A stretch of DNA of 64,000 bases from Aphis gossypii (GCF_020184175.1 NW_026083042.1:1-64000), one strand, 5' to 3'. Shown: positions 1 to 11,394, counted from the stretch's first letter. Notes: generated from the letters alone by a model not told the origin. Numbers and translations are program-made.

Positions 1-313
1 TTCGTATTTTACTTGGGGGGTAAACCCCTACCACCCCCTCCGGACAACAACCGTCGATAAGCCACTGACTCAGGTGAATAGAACATAAATAATAATAAAA
101 TTAAAAACGATGTTAAAGAAACTATGAAAATAAACTTAGTAAAAATGTGCTCTTTAATCAAATACCGTACAAACTTGATATTTTCTCGGTCAAAGAAAAC
201 TAGGACATAGATAAATTCATAAAACAGTTTGAACTAATATCTGTCGTAAACGAGTAGGAAGATAAAGGCAAATTAATTATTTTATAATCATACTTTAAAG
301 ACTCAGCAGAAGA

Positions 314-1190
314 TTGTTTAAACAATTAAAATTAAAAAACGAAAATATTACATGGAACAAAGTCAAAAATGAATTAATAACAGAGTTTACAATAGTAGGA
401 AATAAACATTTATTTATAGCAAAATTACAACACCTTAAACTAATGAAAGGGGAAACATATAAAGAGTGTATAAAATATAACAGGAATATGTTATAAAATA
501 AATAAAAATATGACGGAAGAGGAAAAATGTGAACATATATTAAAAGGATTAGCCGAATATGCATCAATTGCAAGCATTAAAAAAACTTTAGACAAACTTT
601 AAGGGACAAATCTATAGAGATCGGAAGATAAGATAAATGGTGAAGTAGAGAAGTTAACAGGAGAAATGGTAGTTTTAAAAAATCATATAAGTCTAATAAA
701 AATTGGACAAGCTCAAAGTAACATCTCATATAGAAACAATAATTAACAGAACATAGGGAGAGCTAACTTTAATAATGATGTCATGTTTTATAAAAGAAAT
801 CAACCCTGCCAACCACTTATGTTTAATAATCCAAATGAATATTATCAAAATTTTCCAAGATCAAACTTTTATCCAAATTACAATCATACCACAAACAATA
901 ATAACCAGATGACAAACGCCCAATTCCCTAGACTAACATTTATAAATTATCATTATAATACAAGTAATAACTAATTAGTCAACACTCAAGTCCCTACACA
1001 CATTAACCAGGGAACAATGCCACCAACCAACTTTACTTATGGAAATTAAAATGTTCCACCAAAATGTTTTCAGTGTGGGATGCCAGGACACATAAAAAGA
1101 AATTGTAATACATTTGTACAAAAAAATGATAATTCCGTAGATATCTGGGTCTGCACCAAGAATAACCATACAATACTAGTAACATGTCAT
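314..1190 (+). pseudogene. Retrotransposon gag with CCHC zinc knuckle, broken
   Basis: Open segments at 314-496 and 783-974 plus a frame across 1050-1190 together read as a gag polyprotein. The first has the W..VK..L...F and GET pattern of retrotransposon gag. The second is Asn-rich. At 1065-1106 there is a perfect C-X2-C-X4-H-X4-C zinc knuckle (CFQCGMPGHIKRNC), the nucleic-acid-binding motif of gag nucleocapsids. Stops and frameshifts separate the segments, so no gag protein can be made. Confidence 0.6.
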
Positions 1191-1277
1191 TAAATAACTT
1201 AAAAAATAAAAGCATAAACAACACCATTTATACTTAGTATGATAATTATACAGAAAAAATTAAAATAAAAAGAAATA

Positions 1278-1562
1278 ATGGCAAAAATAAATGACCAAAT
1301 AACTATATTGCTATTAGATACATGGGCGAGTGTAACAGTTAAGAGCAAAAATATTAGAAAATGTAATAAAATAACTTCCGAGGATGAACTCTACCTTAAA
1401 ATTGCAAACAATAATAAAATAACTAAATTAAAAATGTTAGAAACAACTATGGCTCAGATAGAAACAGGAACGATAGTAATAAATCATAAGATCATTATAT
1501 TAGAAGATCTATTCACATTGCACACCTGCAATAATAAAATTAGATATAACAAAAAAAATTAA
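1278..1562 (+). pseudogene. Retropepsin-like protease remnant
   Basis: A 94-codon open frame follows the zinc knuckle, where protease lies in Ty3/Gypsy pol. Residues 9-20 include LLLDTWASVTV, matching the retropepsin active-site region (LLDTGAS) except that the glycine of DTG is tryptophan. That change should abolish catalysis. Downstream residues keep the alternating hydrophobic pattern of retropepsins, but the frame ends early. Confidence 0.55.
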
Positions 1563-2110
1563 CACTATTCTAAATTTAAAAAATAATTTAATTACGTTTT
1601 ATTATAAAGGAATCGAAGTAAAATAAAAAATGAAACAGGAAACAATATGCACAACCAACAAAATGAACACGTAATGTATTTGCATTAATTTCTATAAAAA
1701 CTTCAGATAAAACATATAGATAATAGTATAGTAAAAAATGTAGATACCAGTAAATTATAGGTAAGTAATATACCTTGTAATATATATTTTTGAACAAACA
1801 AACTATGCCATTGCACACTGTGTTGGTAAAGACATCAAAATGAGTGCAGGGATTGCACAATAATTTAAAGAAAAATTAGAAAACGTAGACGTATCAAAAT
1901 CACAGAATAAAAAACTTATAGAAATAATATTTTTAAAGAAAATTAAACAATGGATTTTATAATTGATAACAAAACATCTAACTATAATAACAAATCATAT
2001 AGCGATAAACCCACCTACAAAGATATTTTAAACACACTAAAAAATTTAAAACATTTTTGCTTGAATCAGTCAATAAAGAATTTAAGACTACCTACCAAAA
2101 GCATAATAAG

Positions 2111-2530
2111 GGTTTGACACGGCCCCGTGTAACATCCGTTTGAATTCAAACGGCATTTACGCGGAAAACCGTTAATTACTTCTCTTATCAACCGCTAGTT
2201 AACGACGGATGACACCGATGCGCGACAACCGCGTCCGGACCAACCGAACCGCCGACATTGCGAACCGGACCTAGGCTCTTCAGTCTTGTGATCCGCGCCC
2301 GTACGCAAACATTACGATTTTTCACATACACCCACAATGCCCATCAACCTACACCATTTTCCCCACATATTTTACCATACATTAATTTTTGTTGTCATCC
2401 ATTAACTTTTCCGGAATCATTATTAAACGAACATGATACCGAACGCCTCGCAGTGGCGTCATTTGGAGGGGGGCAGGGTGTGTGGTTGCACCCCTTACAT
2501 TTAAAATATTCTCAATTGGCCTGCTGAAAT
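2111..2530. other. GC-richer gap, no gene recognised
   Basis: This stretch is less AT-rich than its surroundings and starts with a near-palindrome around GACACGGCCCCGTGT at about 2116. It may be part of an LTR of the upstream retroelement or an unrelated repeat. At 2453-2480 the string GTGGCGTCATTTGGAGG followed by a G run resembles the end of a DNA transposon, but no partner end was found. An 89-codon frame at 2258-2527 has no recognisable domain. Confidence 0.3.
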
Positions 2531-2639
2531 AATGTACTATTTATTAAATAATTATAATTAAGTTATATTTTCATATTAATAATAATAATAGTATTTTACT
2601 GTCAATGAACAAATCAAGGTGTATTTATCAGGTGTCGAC

Positions 2640-4765
2640 ACTCACAAACGCCACCCGTTGATGAAATGAACGAAATTATTACTCCACTTGTTCTTAAAAA
2701 ATTTAGTAGTGGAAACTTGTGTATTGACTCTACTCACGACACCAATCAATATAATTTTAATCTAACAACAATTGTAGTAATTGATGAATTTGGCGAAGGA
2801 TATCCCGCTGCTTTTTGTATAAGCACAAAAATTGATGAGGTCCACATGACTGTTTTTTTTTTTCAAAAATTAAGGAAGTGGTTGGCTGGCTTGCACCAAG
2901 TGTATTTATGACTGATGATGCTCCAGCATTTTGGAATGCATGGACCAAGACTATGTCCCCTACTCTAAAATTACATTTATTATGTAAATGTATGTAAATA
3001 TATTATGCATGTTGATAATAATTGGCGAAAGGATTTAAAGAAGATTGTTGGACCTCAAACGGTTAAAGCTTATATTTATAAAACTGTATGTGTTTTACTG
3101 GAGGAACCTGATGTAACACAGTTTGAAAAACTCCTTAACTTATTTCTAGGAAAATTGGAAGAGGAACCAACTTTACATAGCTTTAGAGCATATTTTTTGA
3201 GTCATTATGTACATCGAAAACAGTTATGGGCTGCTTGTTATAGACATTGTAGTGATCTCTCACTATCGTTTATAAATGAGTGCTTGATGTCTGCAGTTGG
3301 ACAAGTTTGGTCGGAAAGGATTAGGTTTTTAAAAGTGAAACAATGTTAATAGAAATATTTATTAAAGTTAAAGTTAAACTTGTTAATAAAATTGTATATA
3401 AATTTGAGGACAGCATGTTAAGTAACTGCCCGAGAAAATTGTTAATCTAAAATTTGGTCATAGACTGTTGTCTATGTAGATGTTAACTAATTCTAATTCT
3501 AAGACAGACAGAGACCCGTATTTATATGGTTCTCTGTACCCCCTGGTTGTACATGATAGAGACTAGGAGATGGACAAAAAGGCGAGTCAGTGATTGTTGT
3601 TATTGTAGCTGCGAAAAGTGGTTTTACGCCTAAAAGTTAATTAACCCTGGGTTGGACTTGTTGTTGTGCTATTACGCCAAGGCGTGCGCATTTGTAATTT
3701 ATGCGTACGGCTTGCTTGTTAAATCAACTTCTTAAATCGAAAGGTTGTTTGTGATTGTTTTTTCCATACGCCTTGATTCTTAGAAATCGCCAGCAAAATT
3801 AATTACTAAGGCTAAGAGTTTGGTAATAAAGTATTTACATGTGAAGGTCATGTAAATTAATTAAAATAGAAAAAAATTGTGAAACGACTCCGTCGGTTTA
3901 CTACAACATGAAGCTATGCTTAACACCAACATGGTGTTATAGGCATTCCATAAGACATTGAAGTATGTATATGTATTTAAAAGGGAAAAAAAATCAACGT
4001 CTTGACATACTTCTCTGGAATTTACTAACAACTGTGAGGGATAAGAATTTTGAGCGTCTTGTAAAGTTGTGCAATGGTGGAAAGTAACACATTATGATTT
4101 ATGTTAATGCCATTAACAGTCGCCATCGTTCTGCAGTCCAAATTCATAATTGTAAAATTAATAGAACGTCAGATATTACTTGGACTGTGATTTCTGAAAC
4201 ATTAAATCAAACCTATTTAGTGAAAAAACGTGAATCATGTGAATGTAAAATTATTTGTGTTGCATGTAAAGTTTGTGTACATTTATTTTTATGTACATGC
4301 TACGACTATACAATAAAAAATAATATGTGTAAACATATTCATATGGTAAAAAAGAATATGTCAGATGGCAATGATCTAAAAGCTAAAAATGATTACACTA
4401 ACCCAATAGTTACTGATGAAATTTGTATGAAGATGTCTGATATGCAACAAGTTATTGCTCCATCGATAGTTAGTATTGCAAACAAAATTCAGAAATTCCA
4501 CATCATGTTTGTATCACAAGGGGGTAAATTAAATGATGAACAGCTGCATAAAATTAATTTATCCCTAGATTCAAATTTAAAAATGATATATGAACAAGAA
4601 TCGAATGTTCCTGTTTCATTAAATGAAAATGCAAGTCAAGAACCAGCAAATAAAAATATTCAAAAACAGTTATGATTTTTTTCAACTAAAAAACTTCGTT
4701 TAAAATTACCTGAAGAACAAAGGTTAAATAAACCAACATTAAAGTTAAAAAACAAATTATAGATG
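2640..4765 (+). pseudogene. MULE transposase with SWIM zinc finger, split by a solo LTR
   Basis: Plus-strand pieces at about 2666-2880, 2880-3000, 3005-3247, 3910-4080 and 4094-4675 form one Mutator-like transposase. The first shows the MULE core start (CIDSTHDTN) and VVIDEFGEGYPAAF; the next has a second acidic site (MTDDAPAFWNAW). The last carries a SWIM zinc finger near 4290-4345 (CTC, 12 residues, CKH), usual at the C terminus of this class. Breaks: a frameshift in a T run near 2855, stops near 2996, 3931 and 4084, and an LTR inserted at 3248-3905. The C-terminal tail runs in another frame to about 4765. No terminal repeats were found. Confidence 0.8.
3248..3905. mobile_element. Solo LTR, 658 bp, inserted in the MULE transposase
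   Basis: The segment starts TGTAGTGATC and ends GTTTACTACA, so it has the TG...CA ends of an LTR with a 6-bp inverted match TGTAGT/ACTACA. It is flanked by a perfect 4-bp duplication ACAT (3244-3247 and 3906-3909). Removing the segment and one ACAT joins the transposase in frame through a conserved region, strong independent support for the boundaries. No internal retroelement genes are present, so this is a recombination product. The parent superfamily cannot be told from the LTR; a 4-bp duplication suits some Gypsy families. Confidence 0.85.
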
Positions 4766-5193
4766 ACTTGAACGAAAAAGATAGGACTCCTTACGTCCAT
4801 ATAGATTCACAGTTTGACCATGCATATGGAAAATAAAATATGATATTATGCTAATTATAATTATTATTAATACTTATTATTTTAGAACAATTTTATATAC
4901 TTATTAATTATTATTTTATAACAATTTTACAATTATTTCGAAAACAATATTTTTAATTTTTATGTATTTTAAACTATTTTACAATTTTATTTATAAATTT
5001 ATTTTTATTTTTATTAGTTAGTATATCTTGGTTCATGTCGTTCACGATTTTTAATTTTTAATACAAAATTTTGTCATGCATAATATTATATGTATTAGGT
5101 TATTTGATAAGAAATTACGATATAATAATTTATAAGAAATTTGCTAGTGGGCTGTCTCTAGACGCTCGTGAAGAGGAGCGTCTCTTTGGAGTG
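4766..5193. other. AT-rich intergenic gap
   Basis: Mostly A/T runs with no recognisable gene. Near 5140-5190 is a short GACGC/GCGTC-containing sequence just outside Harbinger element A, similar in style to Harbinger subterminal sequence but outside the defined end. Confidence 0.4.
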
Positions 5194-5871
5194 TTAAGGT
5201 ACGGTTTCCCTGGAGCGTCCAGACGCTGCGTTTACCCTGTTTTTCCTGTAGCGTCAGACGCCGTAGATTTTATTATTCTATCCCCACTCTTTTAGTTTGA
5301 TTTTACAAAATTAAATCAGAACCACTACGACCGTTGTCTCTTCCGCACGTAGTTCCCACATACAAGTTCTTATTTTTTAGTTTTTCAAAATGAATCAAAA
5401 TTTAATTTTGAACAGTATTATTAATAATAATAATACTATTTGTGAACTGTTGCTTCGTGATGAAGAAATTGAAAATGTGTTACTTATGAATTTAATTCCG
5501 AAAAAAAGAAAACCTTTCAACAGTTTGTTTTCCACGAGGAACTCTGAAAGATCCTTTAAAAAATTGATAGGCGGGCATCTTATTAACGATGATGAAAAAT
5601 TTCGGGAATTTCTTCGTATAAATCGTGAACAGTTCAATTTTATTTTATCTTTGGTTCAAGAAGAAATAACAAAGAAACCTACATTACGAGTACCTGAGCC
5701 AATATCTCCAGAGGAAAAACTAGCACTTACTTTGAGGTAAGATTTGATATTTTTTTAATAGAAATAAAATAAATTAGACAACGATTTTCAAAATGTATTG
5801 ATCAGTTATATAATATACTATTTTATAAATCTTAAAATGGATGAAATATATATTTACAAATAATAAAGACA

Positions 5872-6070
5872 AAAAAAAAAGTCAGCAAGTGGGTACCGCT
5901 CTGCTGTACATTAGGGGGTGGGGTGGACCTCGGACTAGGGTAGATTAAATTTGAATGCAATGATAGGTATCATTGTATACGAAAAACGATTCTGAACGGA
6001 GATGATTTGTCAGTCTAGAATATATTATAATTAAATATTGTCATATATTCTATTTTGAAACAAATATTCC
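5872..6070 (-). repeat. Copy of dispersed repeat also at 53411-53960
   Basis: About 200 bp in the intron of transposase A match, in opposite orientation, the sequences at about 53411-53645 and 53825-53960. Shared landmarks are AAGTGGGTACCGCTCTGC, a CATTGTATACGAAAAACG segment and GATTCTGAACGGAG. Being next to the Polinton left end, it was in the intron before the Polinton or arrived separately. It codes for nothing recognisable. Confidence 0.75.
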
Positions 6071-6118
6071 GATTTCATAAAAATTTAAAACTTAAAAGCT
6101 CAAAATATTTTTCCTATA

Positions 6119-6124
6119 ATGACG
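6119..6124. other. Left 6-bp target site duplication of the Polinton
   Basis: ATGACG lies directly outside the left end. The right copy is ATGATG at 40918-40923. The one difference is a C-to-T change at a CpG, a common decay change. Six-base duplications are characteristic of Polintons. Confidence 0.85.
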
Positions 6125-6480
6125 AGTAGTATGAATTGGACAGTTCTGAAACATGAGCCCTTGAGCCCTTGAGCCTTGAGCCCTTGAGCCCTTGAGCCAT
6201 GACCCCCTACCACCACCCGCTCTCACACGTACATGACGTATTTTTACCACCTACCACCACCCGCTCCCACTACGTGTGTGACGTATTTTTACACCGCTGC
6301 CCCCTGACCATCATGTATCCCCGCCACCTGTCGCAGACCCAGCCACTACGTGTGTGACGTATTTTTACACCGCCGCCGCGTATCGTGGTATCAATTACGC
6401 TTATCATATTATTGTACACGTACCATAACCGTACATGCACCATATTATTGTACATTCACCATTTACCGTACATATTTCAG
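6125..6480 (+). repeat. Polinton left terminal inverted repeat
   Basis: Begins AGTAGTATGAATTGG. It has about five GAGCCCTT-type units (6158-6200), then three copies of a block built on ACGTGTGTGACGTATTTTTAC separated by CACCCGCTC-type spacers, then CACCATATTATTGTACA-type units to about 6480. The right end has the same modules in inverted order with fewer GAGCCCTT units. The TGACGTA core resembles CREB/ATF sites; a regulatory role is only a guess. Confidence 0.88.
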
Positions 6481-7050
6481 TCACCAGTTACATTATGTAT
6501 CCAACAACGTCTTTAATAACGTTTTTCATTACATAATGCAAAAAAATACAATAATCTGGTGTTAGAATCGAACCGGGTATGTACTACCTCTGTCGTACAT
6601 ATTTGCCCCACTTCAACTCTAACTCCATTGATAATTATTGTTAAAACTGTTATATATAATGCATTTTATGGCAACAAATAACGTCCTGATCAAATTAAAA
6701 ATCATCGTCAGTAGAAATATGAAATATTCCATTACATCGACATGCATCGACAGGTCCGAGTAGAAATATGAGGAATTTATTTCAGTACATCGAAATGCAT
6801 CGACATGTCCGATCAGTCTATTGTTATTTACATCTATAAGATATGTATTTAAGCCCCGAATTATGAGTCACACGTCCATCATTTGTCATTAAGGAATGTA
6901 CCCCTACCTATTATTGTCTGAAATGCACATATGCTTGGCTCTACAAGAGCAGACAATCATTCAGTCTGTCCTCAGCCTTATACTGTTTCTCACGTCTCAA
7001 CCGTTCTCTCGCAGTTTTTATATTTTTTCAGTGTTAAATATTTATAAGTG
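6481..7050. promoter_or_regulatory. Polinton left subterminal region and probable promoter
   Basis: No gene. Two imperfect direct repeats of about 50 bp start at about 6713 and 6762, each containing AGAAATATGA and a CATCGACATGTCCGA-type end. The sequence leads into the first left-arm gene at 7051. GTATTTAAG at about 6845 is a possible TATA-like element. At 6566-6583 GAATCGAACCGGG looks like a tRNA B-box complement, but no tRNA fold was recognised. Confidence 0.4.
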
Positions 7051-8042
7051 ATGGCTGGATCAATCGCTGACAACTCTGCCTTGTATAAAAAGAAGACCTT
7101 ACTTATGTGCCACCGACACCACCAGCTGAACTCATCGAATCTACTAGCTACACACTAGACTTTGCATCCCGTAAGTTTGTACATATTGGTTTTGACCCGA
7201 GTGAAAAATTACAAGTCGTTGTTCATTTATTAACTTCATCGCGGTACGTGCATATTACTACAGATTTTATGAAAAAATATTCGGGTTCATGGGGCATATC
7301 TTGTCGTTCATATCGACACACCACAAAAAAATATAAGCGAGTATATTTTATGAAGACGAAAAAATAAAACTATCGAGTATGATGTACAGCGGAGAAAATG
7401 TGTTGGTGATCGAAAACAAAAATCGTGATGGATGTAGAGTACTGTTGAATCGGGGCGACCTTCTTCGACTTCAATATCTCGAATGTTCTATTTTCGAGAG
7501 CATCGTGCGAAAAGAAGTATTCACCGCTCTATTGATTATAAAACAATATGAAGAAATTGTCGAGTACCTCGACAAGAAATGTAGGCAGCATAAATCACCG
7601 CCGAAAACTGTTGACGAGATGGTAGTTTTCATTAAGAACATACAAGACGATCGAGTCGTTAAATCTATACCAAATTTCTCCAATCAAATACAGATGTGTG
7701 CAGCTGAACAGTTAGCTGAATCATTGTTACACCATAGGGCAAACATCTCGCATGAGGTAATTAAAAAATATATTATTATTCCTTGAACAACAATTATTAA
7801 ATATTTTTTTTAAATTTTAGTATTCCAATGAAACGACGGTCATTTCGCCAATGTCGTCACCAACACCAATGTCACCACCTACACCGATGTCAACACCACC
7901 ACCGACATCACCACCACCGAGTTTCACAATGCAATCGCCGAGCAGAGCAGTCGATGAAAACGATGGGCCGTTACCTTTCAAACGCGATCATTATCGAAAA
8001 CGTGCAACTTCGATTCAACCGTATCGGAAATGTATTGTGTAA
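7051..8042 (+). pseudogene. Polinton left-arm gene of unknown function, Pro-rich tail
   Basis: ATG at 7051 opens a frame that shifts near 7090 in an A-rich stretch, continues at 7107-7260, shifts again and runs through 7379-7755. A GT donor at 7756 and an AG acceptor ending at 7820 define a 65-bp intron. Exon 2 (7821-8042) encodes a low-complexity tail rich in SPTP/PPT repeats and a basic end. The central 135 residues are mixed alpha/beta with no domain I can name. AATAAA-like signals follow at 8043-8065. Two or more small indels make this copy defective. Position suggests a Polinton accessory gene; function unknown. Confidence 0.6.
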
Positions 8043-8103
8043 AATAAAAAGACATGTAAATAAAAAAAGTATTTTCATTTATTTATATTAAGTTTTACAA
8101 TAT

Positions 8104-9358
8104 TTACAAGGTTCTTACTTCTCCATTAAACGGATTGTAAGTTATAATTTGGTCGTGTAATATTAAACAATATGCTGAAGTGGAAGCTGGAAACGCTTCG
8201 TCTGCTTCTAGTTCAATCCTTAGGTCGACAGTTGACATTTTTACATTATCGTTCTGCCTGCTCATATTAACAACTATAATCGGACACAGATTTTTGAAAT
8301 CTGTTCGGTTCAGCAGAGGTGTCACTTCGTCATGGCCGTAGTAAGATTTTTGAAACTCTACATAGGCGTGGTATAATGTAGCCAACTTATTCCTCGTAAA
8401 GTCGCTTTGGAAATCTTCATAGGGAAACATTTCTGAGTTTAAATAGACCTTCAAGTTTTTAATTTTACAATGGTCAACAATTAAAATGTGACATTGTTTT
8501 ATTCGAGCTATTTTTCCTACCAGTTTGAAATCCGATTATGACATATCTAGGTTTTTCTAATTTGTTAGATGTCTTCACTTTCCAGGAATGCGAAGTGTTT
8601 TGAGGTAAAAAAGGATATTCACACAACTCCCACGATCTAAACGCGCATGTCAACGGTTTCTGATTGTTTACTACTTTCAACAATCTTATTTTTTCTTATC
8701 ACTGACCTTGACTATGGGCATTCTCCATAATATTTTTGTTATGTTTATTTTCACGTCTTTTAGTTTAGGAGCGTCTGCGACAACTTCATTATTCTTATAC
8801 TGCTTAACGGCATTTATATCCAGTGATGCTCTGTTTAATATAAGTTGTTGGTTACAATTTATTAAAATACGTTTGTAATCTTCACAAAAACCGAACAAAT
8901 CTTTAAGATTAATACAACCATTAAAATTGCCGCTTTCAATAAAATCTTTATTAGCATTTTTAATATCGTTATCCCAGCCAGAGTTGTGATGTGATGTAAT
9001 ATTCGTTTTATTATACGAACAATATCCCTTTAATGTAGTCGTTATACCTGGATTAGCGAGTTTTTGAATTTGAATGCCGTTTATCTCATATTTCATTTCG
9101 GAGAAAAGAAACGCCAGCCCGTTTGTTTAAAATCGGATGTCATCAGTAATATCTTCAGGTTTGATTATTGTTCCTTCGATTGTAAATATAACTCTCACAT
9201 GGTAAAGTATAAGATTCTGTGTTATGTAGTGCGATACGCACTTCATCGTTATTGGAGAGAGCTGACGTAGAATAAGGTAAAAAAGAATGATATTCAATTT
9301 GAGTTATTCTGCAATCGTCGGTGTATCCGCCCGTAACATCTAAATACATGTCGTCCAT
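8104..9358 (-). pseudogene. Polinton major capsid protein, probable double jelly-roll
   Basis: ATG at 9358 opens a minus-strand gene of about 415 codons ending at 8104, now in four pieces (9358-9155, 9096-8686, 8683-8474, 8454-8104) separated by frameshifts and stops, including one in an A run near 8685. The N terminus (DVTGGYTDDCRITQIEYH) and the EINGIQIQKL region are features I associate with the conserved capsid protein of Polinton-like elements in insects. Polinton major capsid proteins build the virion shell with a double jelly-roll fold; the fold is not visible here and is inferred. It lies beside probable penton, protease and ATPase genes. A 60-bp piece of its 5' end is duplicated at 14996-15056. 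Confidence 0.72.
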
Positions 9359-9531
9359 ATTAAATAGCGTTTAACGAACGTAAAAAAGCTAAATTGGATG
9401 CTGTTAGACTGTGTACAACTTGTCTTCGTGTCGAATTTTTCTTCAGAGTTGTTGTCCGGTTTGTGTTATTAACGTGGCTAACGGACTCTACACGTGCAGT
9501 CCTATATATATTAAAAAATTGCAAACCCATA

Positions 9532-10150
9532 TCACGAGTCTTGAATTAATAAACGTACCGATATCGGCTCAATTCGTAGATCGATCAACTCGTCGTTCTG
9601 ATTTTTTAAAATTATACTAGCATGCGTTATAGATGTAGAATTAAGTGAGTAAAATACCAAATGCGGCGGTACCTCTATTATTTTATAACCTGGAGGTACA
9701 GTCGGGTAAAACTCGTGTATTGTATGGCACTGCTTCCCGTTGATGAATGAACCTGTGGCTAGGTTTGATTCGATATATATACAGTTTGTTTTTGTAATAT
9801 TAACCACCGTATCAGATTCATGTTTTACATTACATTGTACTTTTTAGTGTATTATTATCAGCTTTCAATTCGAATATTATATCTGTATCATGTAATATGC
9901 GATGTATTGCTGACTCGATTTCATATAATTCGTAAGAACCAGTAGGTATTGTAAAAACGCTACTGATCGCATAACCTGTGTGCTCACTGTATGCGAATAA
10001 TATTTTATTACACTTGTCGTTTATATTTGGAATAGAGTTATTTGTTTGAAACCCCAGCAGACAAATCTTAGCATTTTTACTGACTTCTATCGGCGGGAAA
10101 AAGTCGCAAGACAATTCACTCGAGTCCCCGGTTAAGGTTATGATGTACAT
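9532..10150 (-). pseudogene. Probable Polinton minor capsid (penton-like) protein
   Basis: ATG at 10150 overlaps the last 13 bases of the protease gene, a virus-like compact arrangement. The first part (to 9830) is open and mostly beta-type (MYIITLTGDSS, CLLGFQTNNS). A stop and an apparent internal loss near 9800-9835 separate it from the second part (9807-9532), with ATGSFINGKQCHTIHEFYP and a terminal VRLLIQ. Order between protease and major capsid fits the penton-like single jelly-roll protein of Polintons. The product name rests on position and general resemblance, not on a diagnostic motif. Confidence 0.6.
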
Positions 10151-10476
10151 GACAGAAATCTTAAGCACAAGTGTCCACAGTTTGTCGTATTATATTTTTG
10201 GTGTTTATCGTAATTATATTCGATATCACAACCGTTGAAATATTTTTGTATTTCTAACGGTGGCGTTAAATTTCCAAAACTATCGTAATATTTAACTTTT
10301 TTTCCGATTTTTTTATACGCTACCCAATGCGTACCTGTACCGTTTTCGATGTCTAAATTAACCACAGCAGACTCTTGATGCTTAGCACTTGGAGGCAACT
10401 TGTCTCTGGAAAACTCACCGATGAAATGAGGTATTTTCAACATGTCGGCGTATTTTATAATCTCATAGTCGTACAA
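10138..10476 (-). CDS. Adenain-like maturation cysteine protease (partial start)
   Basis: Counting from codon 10476, the catalytic residues of the adenovirus-type protease family are all present: His50 in GTHWVAY, Asp65 in YYDSFG and Cys100 in TTNCGHLCL. In Polintons this protease is thought to process capsid precursors. The frame is open upstream to 10518 but has no ATG there, and it overlaps the end of the minor capsid gene (stop at 10500). The start is therefore unresolved; it may have been lost or be reached by frameshifting or read-through. The stop lies 13 bases inside the next capsid gene. Confidence 0.85.
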   Translation of the reverse strand: MYDYEIIKYADMLKIPHFIGEFSRDKLPPSAKHQESAVVNLDIENGTGTHWVAYKKIGKKVKYYDSFGNLTPPLEIQKYFNGCDIEYNYDKHQKYNTTNCGHLCLRFLSCTS

Positions 10477-10499
10477 CGCTCTCTTGGGTAACGTGGGAA

Positions 10500-11346
10500 T
10501 TAGTTTTTTGTCGTTTTTCTAGTTTTCTTTACCGATCCGCCTTTGTAAGGTGCTAGGTATAAACCTTTACCTTTAACAATTTTATAAGACTGCCCCTTGT
10601 GCGGTGTAAGATATAAACCTTTCCCTAAATGAATAGGTGTGTTTTTACCGGAATTTAATTCATTTACGACTTTAACTATATTACCGACACCGCCGGTAAG
10701 AGCTCCCAACGCCGATAAACCAGCGAAAATAGGTATTAAAGGTAGAACACCGCCCTTTTTCGGTATTGGTATAATTCTCGGAGTTTTCTTGTTTTTAGAT
10801 TTTTTTTGATTTTTTTTCGCAGCCGACAGACATGTTCTTACTAACTTGGTTATATTCTTTTCGTTAATTTTATTTTTGATTGATTTTTTGCTGCCGAAAC
10901 CATCTGTTTAAATCCGCAATCAGCGCCCAACTTGCGTTTCGCCTTCATAGCTGTAGTAACCAACCAGGACACAGCTTTTTGCTTAATACCAGTGTTTTTA
11001 GATTTAAACACTTCCCAAGCTTGATTCTCTAATATTTCGTCAGCTCTTTGTCGATCGGTTAACAAATTGCTTTCTTCGTATGCGATATCGTGAGCTCTGG
11101 CCAACTCGTCTAGTCTGTTTATTCCCCGTTCACCGCGTGCTAATCTTTCTTTTAATTTAGTACCGGGACCAGAAAATCTGGAAAAAAAAACAAAAAAAAA
11201 AAAAATGTAGTTTGGATTTAATAATAATAATATATTTTAGTGACTTACCTATAGCCAGGCAGATGTAATTCCACAGGTAGATGATTTATAACTGAGTTAA
11301 TAAGACCAGAACCTTTATTGTTGTTTCGCTTACGAACGCGAGACAT
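10500..11346 (-). pseudogene. Minor capsid protein with phospholipase A2-like domain
   Basis: Exon 1 is 11346-11249. An intron at 11248-11178 has GTAAGT and a polypyrimidine-CAG acceptor. Exon 2 runs from 11177. The first 60 residues give HLPGY, then FSGPGTKL (glycine-rich calcium-loop pattern), then ELARAHDIAYEE, the His-Asp catalytic dyad of parvovirus-type secreted phospholipase A2. Later segments are Lys/Arg-rich, with a hydrophobic stretch (PLIPIFAGLSALGALTGG) and two GKGLYL repeats near the end, like adenovirus core or pVI-type proteins. A frameshift in the A run near 10880 breaks the gene. Such domains help entering parvoviruses leave endosomes; a similar role here is inference. Confidence 0.78.
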
Positions 11347-11394
11347 CGTGTGTGACGCTTTCAAGTACATAGCATTGATATTTATAGTGAAAAA

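Larger units (their letters stand above)
60..2110 (+). mobile_element. Decayed Ty3/Gypsy-like LTR retroelement remnant
   Basis: Order seen: gag-like segment, CCHC zinc knuckle, aspartic protease-like segment, then a short piece near 1950-2100 that reads like the linker between RNase H and integrase. Reverse transcriptase, RNase H and integrase cores are absent, so the element is internally deleted. No paired LTRs were found. The order is that of Ty3/Gypsy elements; the assignment is inferred from two motifs and gene order only. Confidence 0.55.

Noticed and set aside
295..573. 92-codon minus-strand frame over the gag remnant
   Set aside because: Composition follows the AT-rich complement of gag; no domain, and the plus strand has the better explanation.
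2453..2500. Transposon end GTGGCGTCATTTGGAGG plus G run
   Set aside because: No inverted partner or duplication found in the window.
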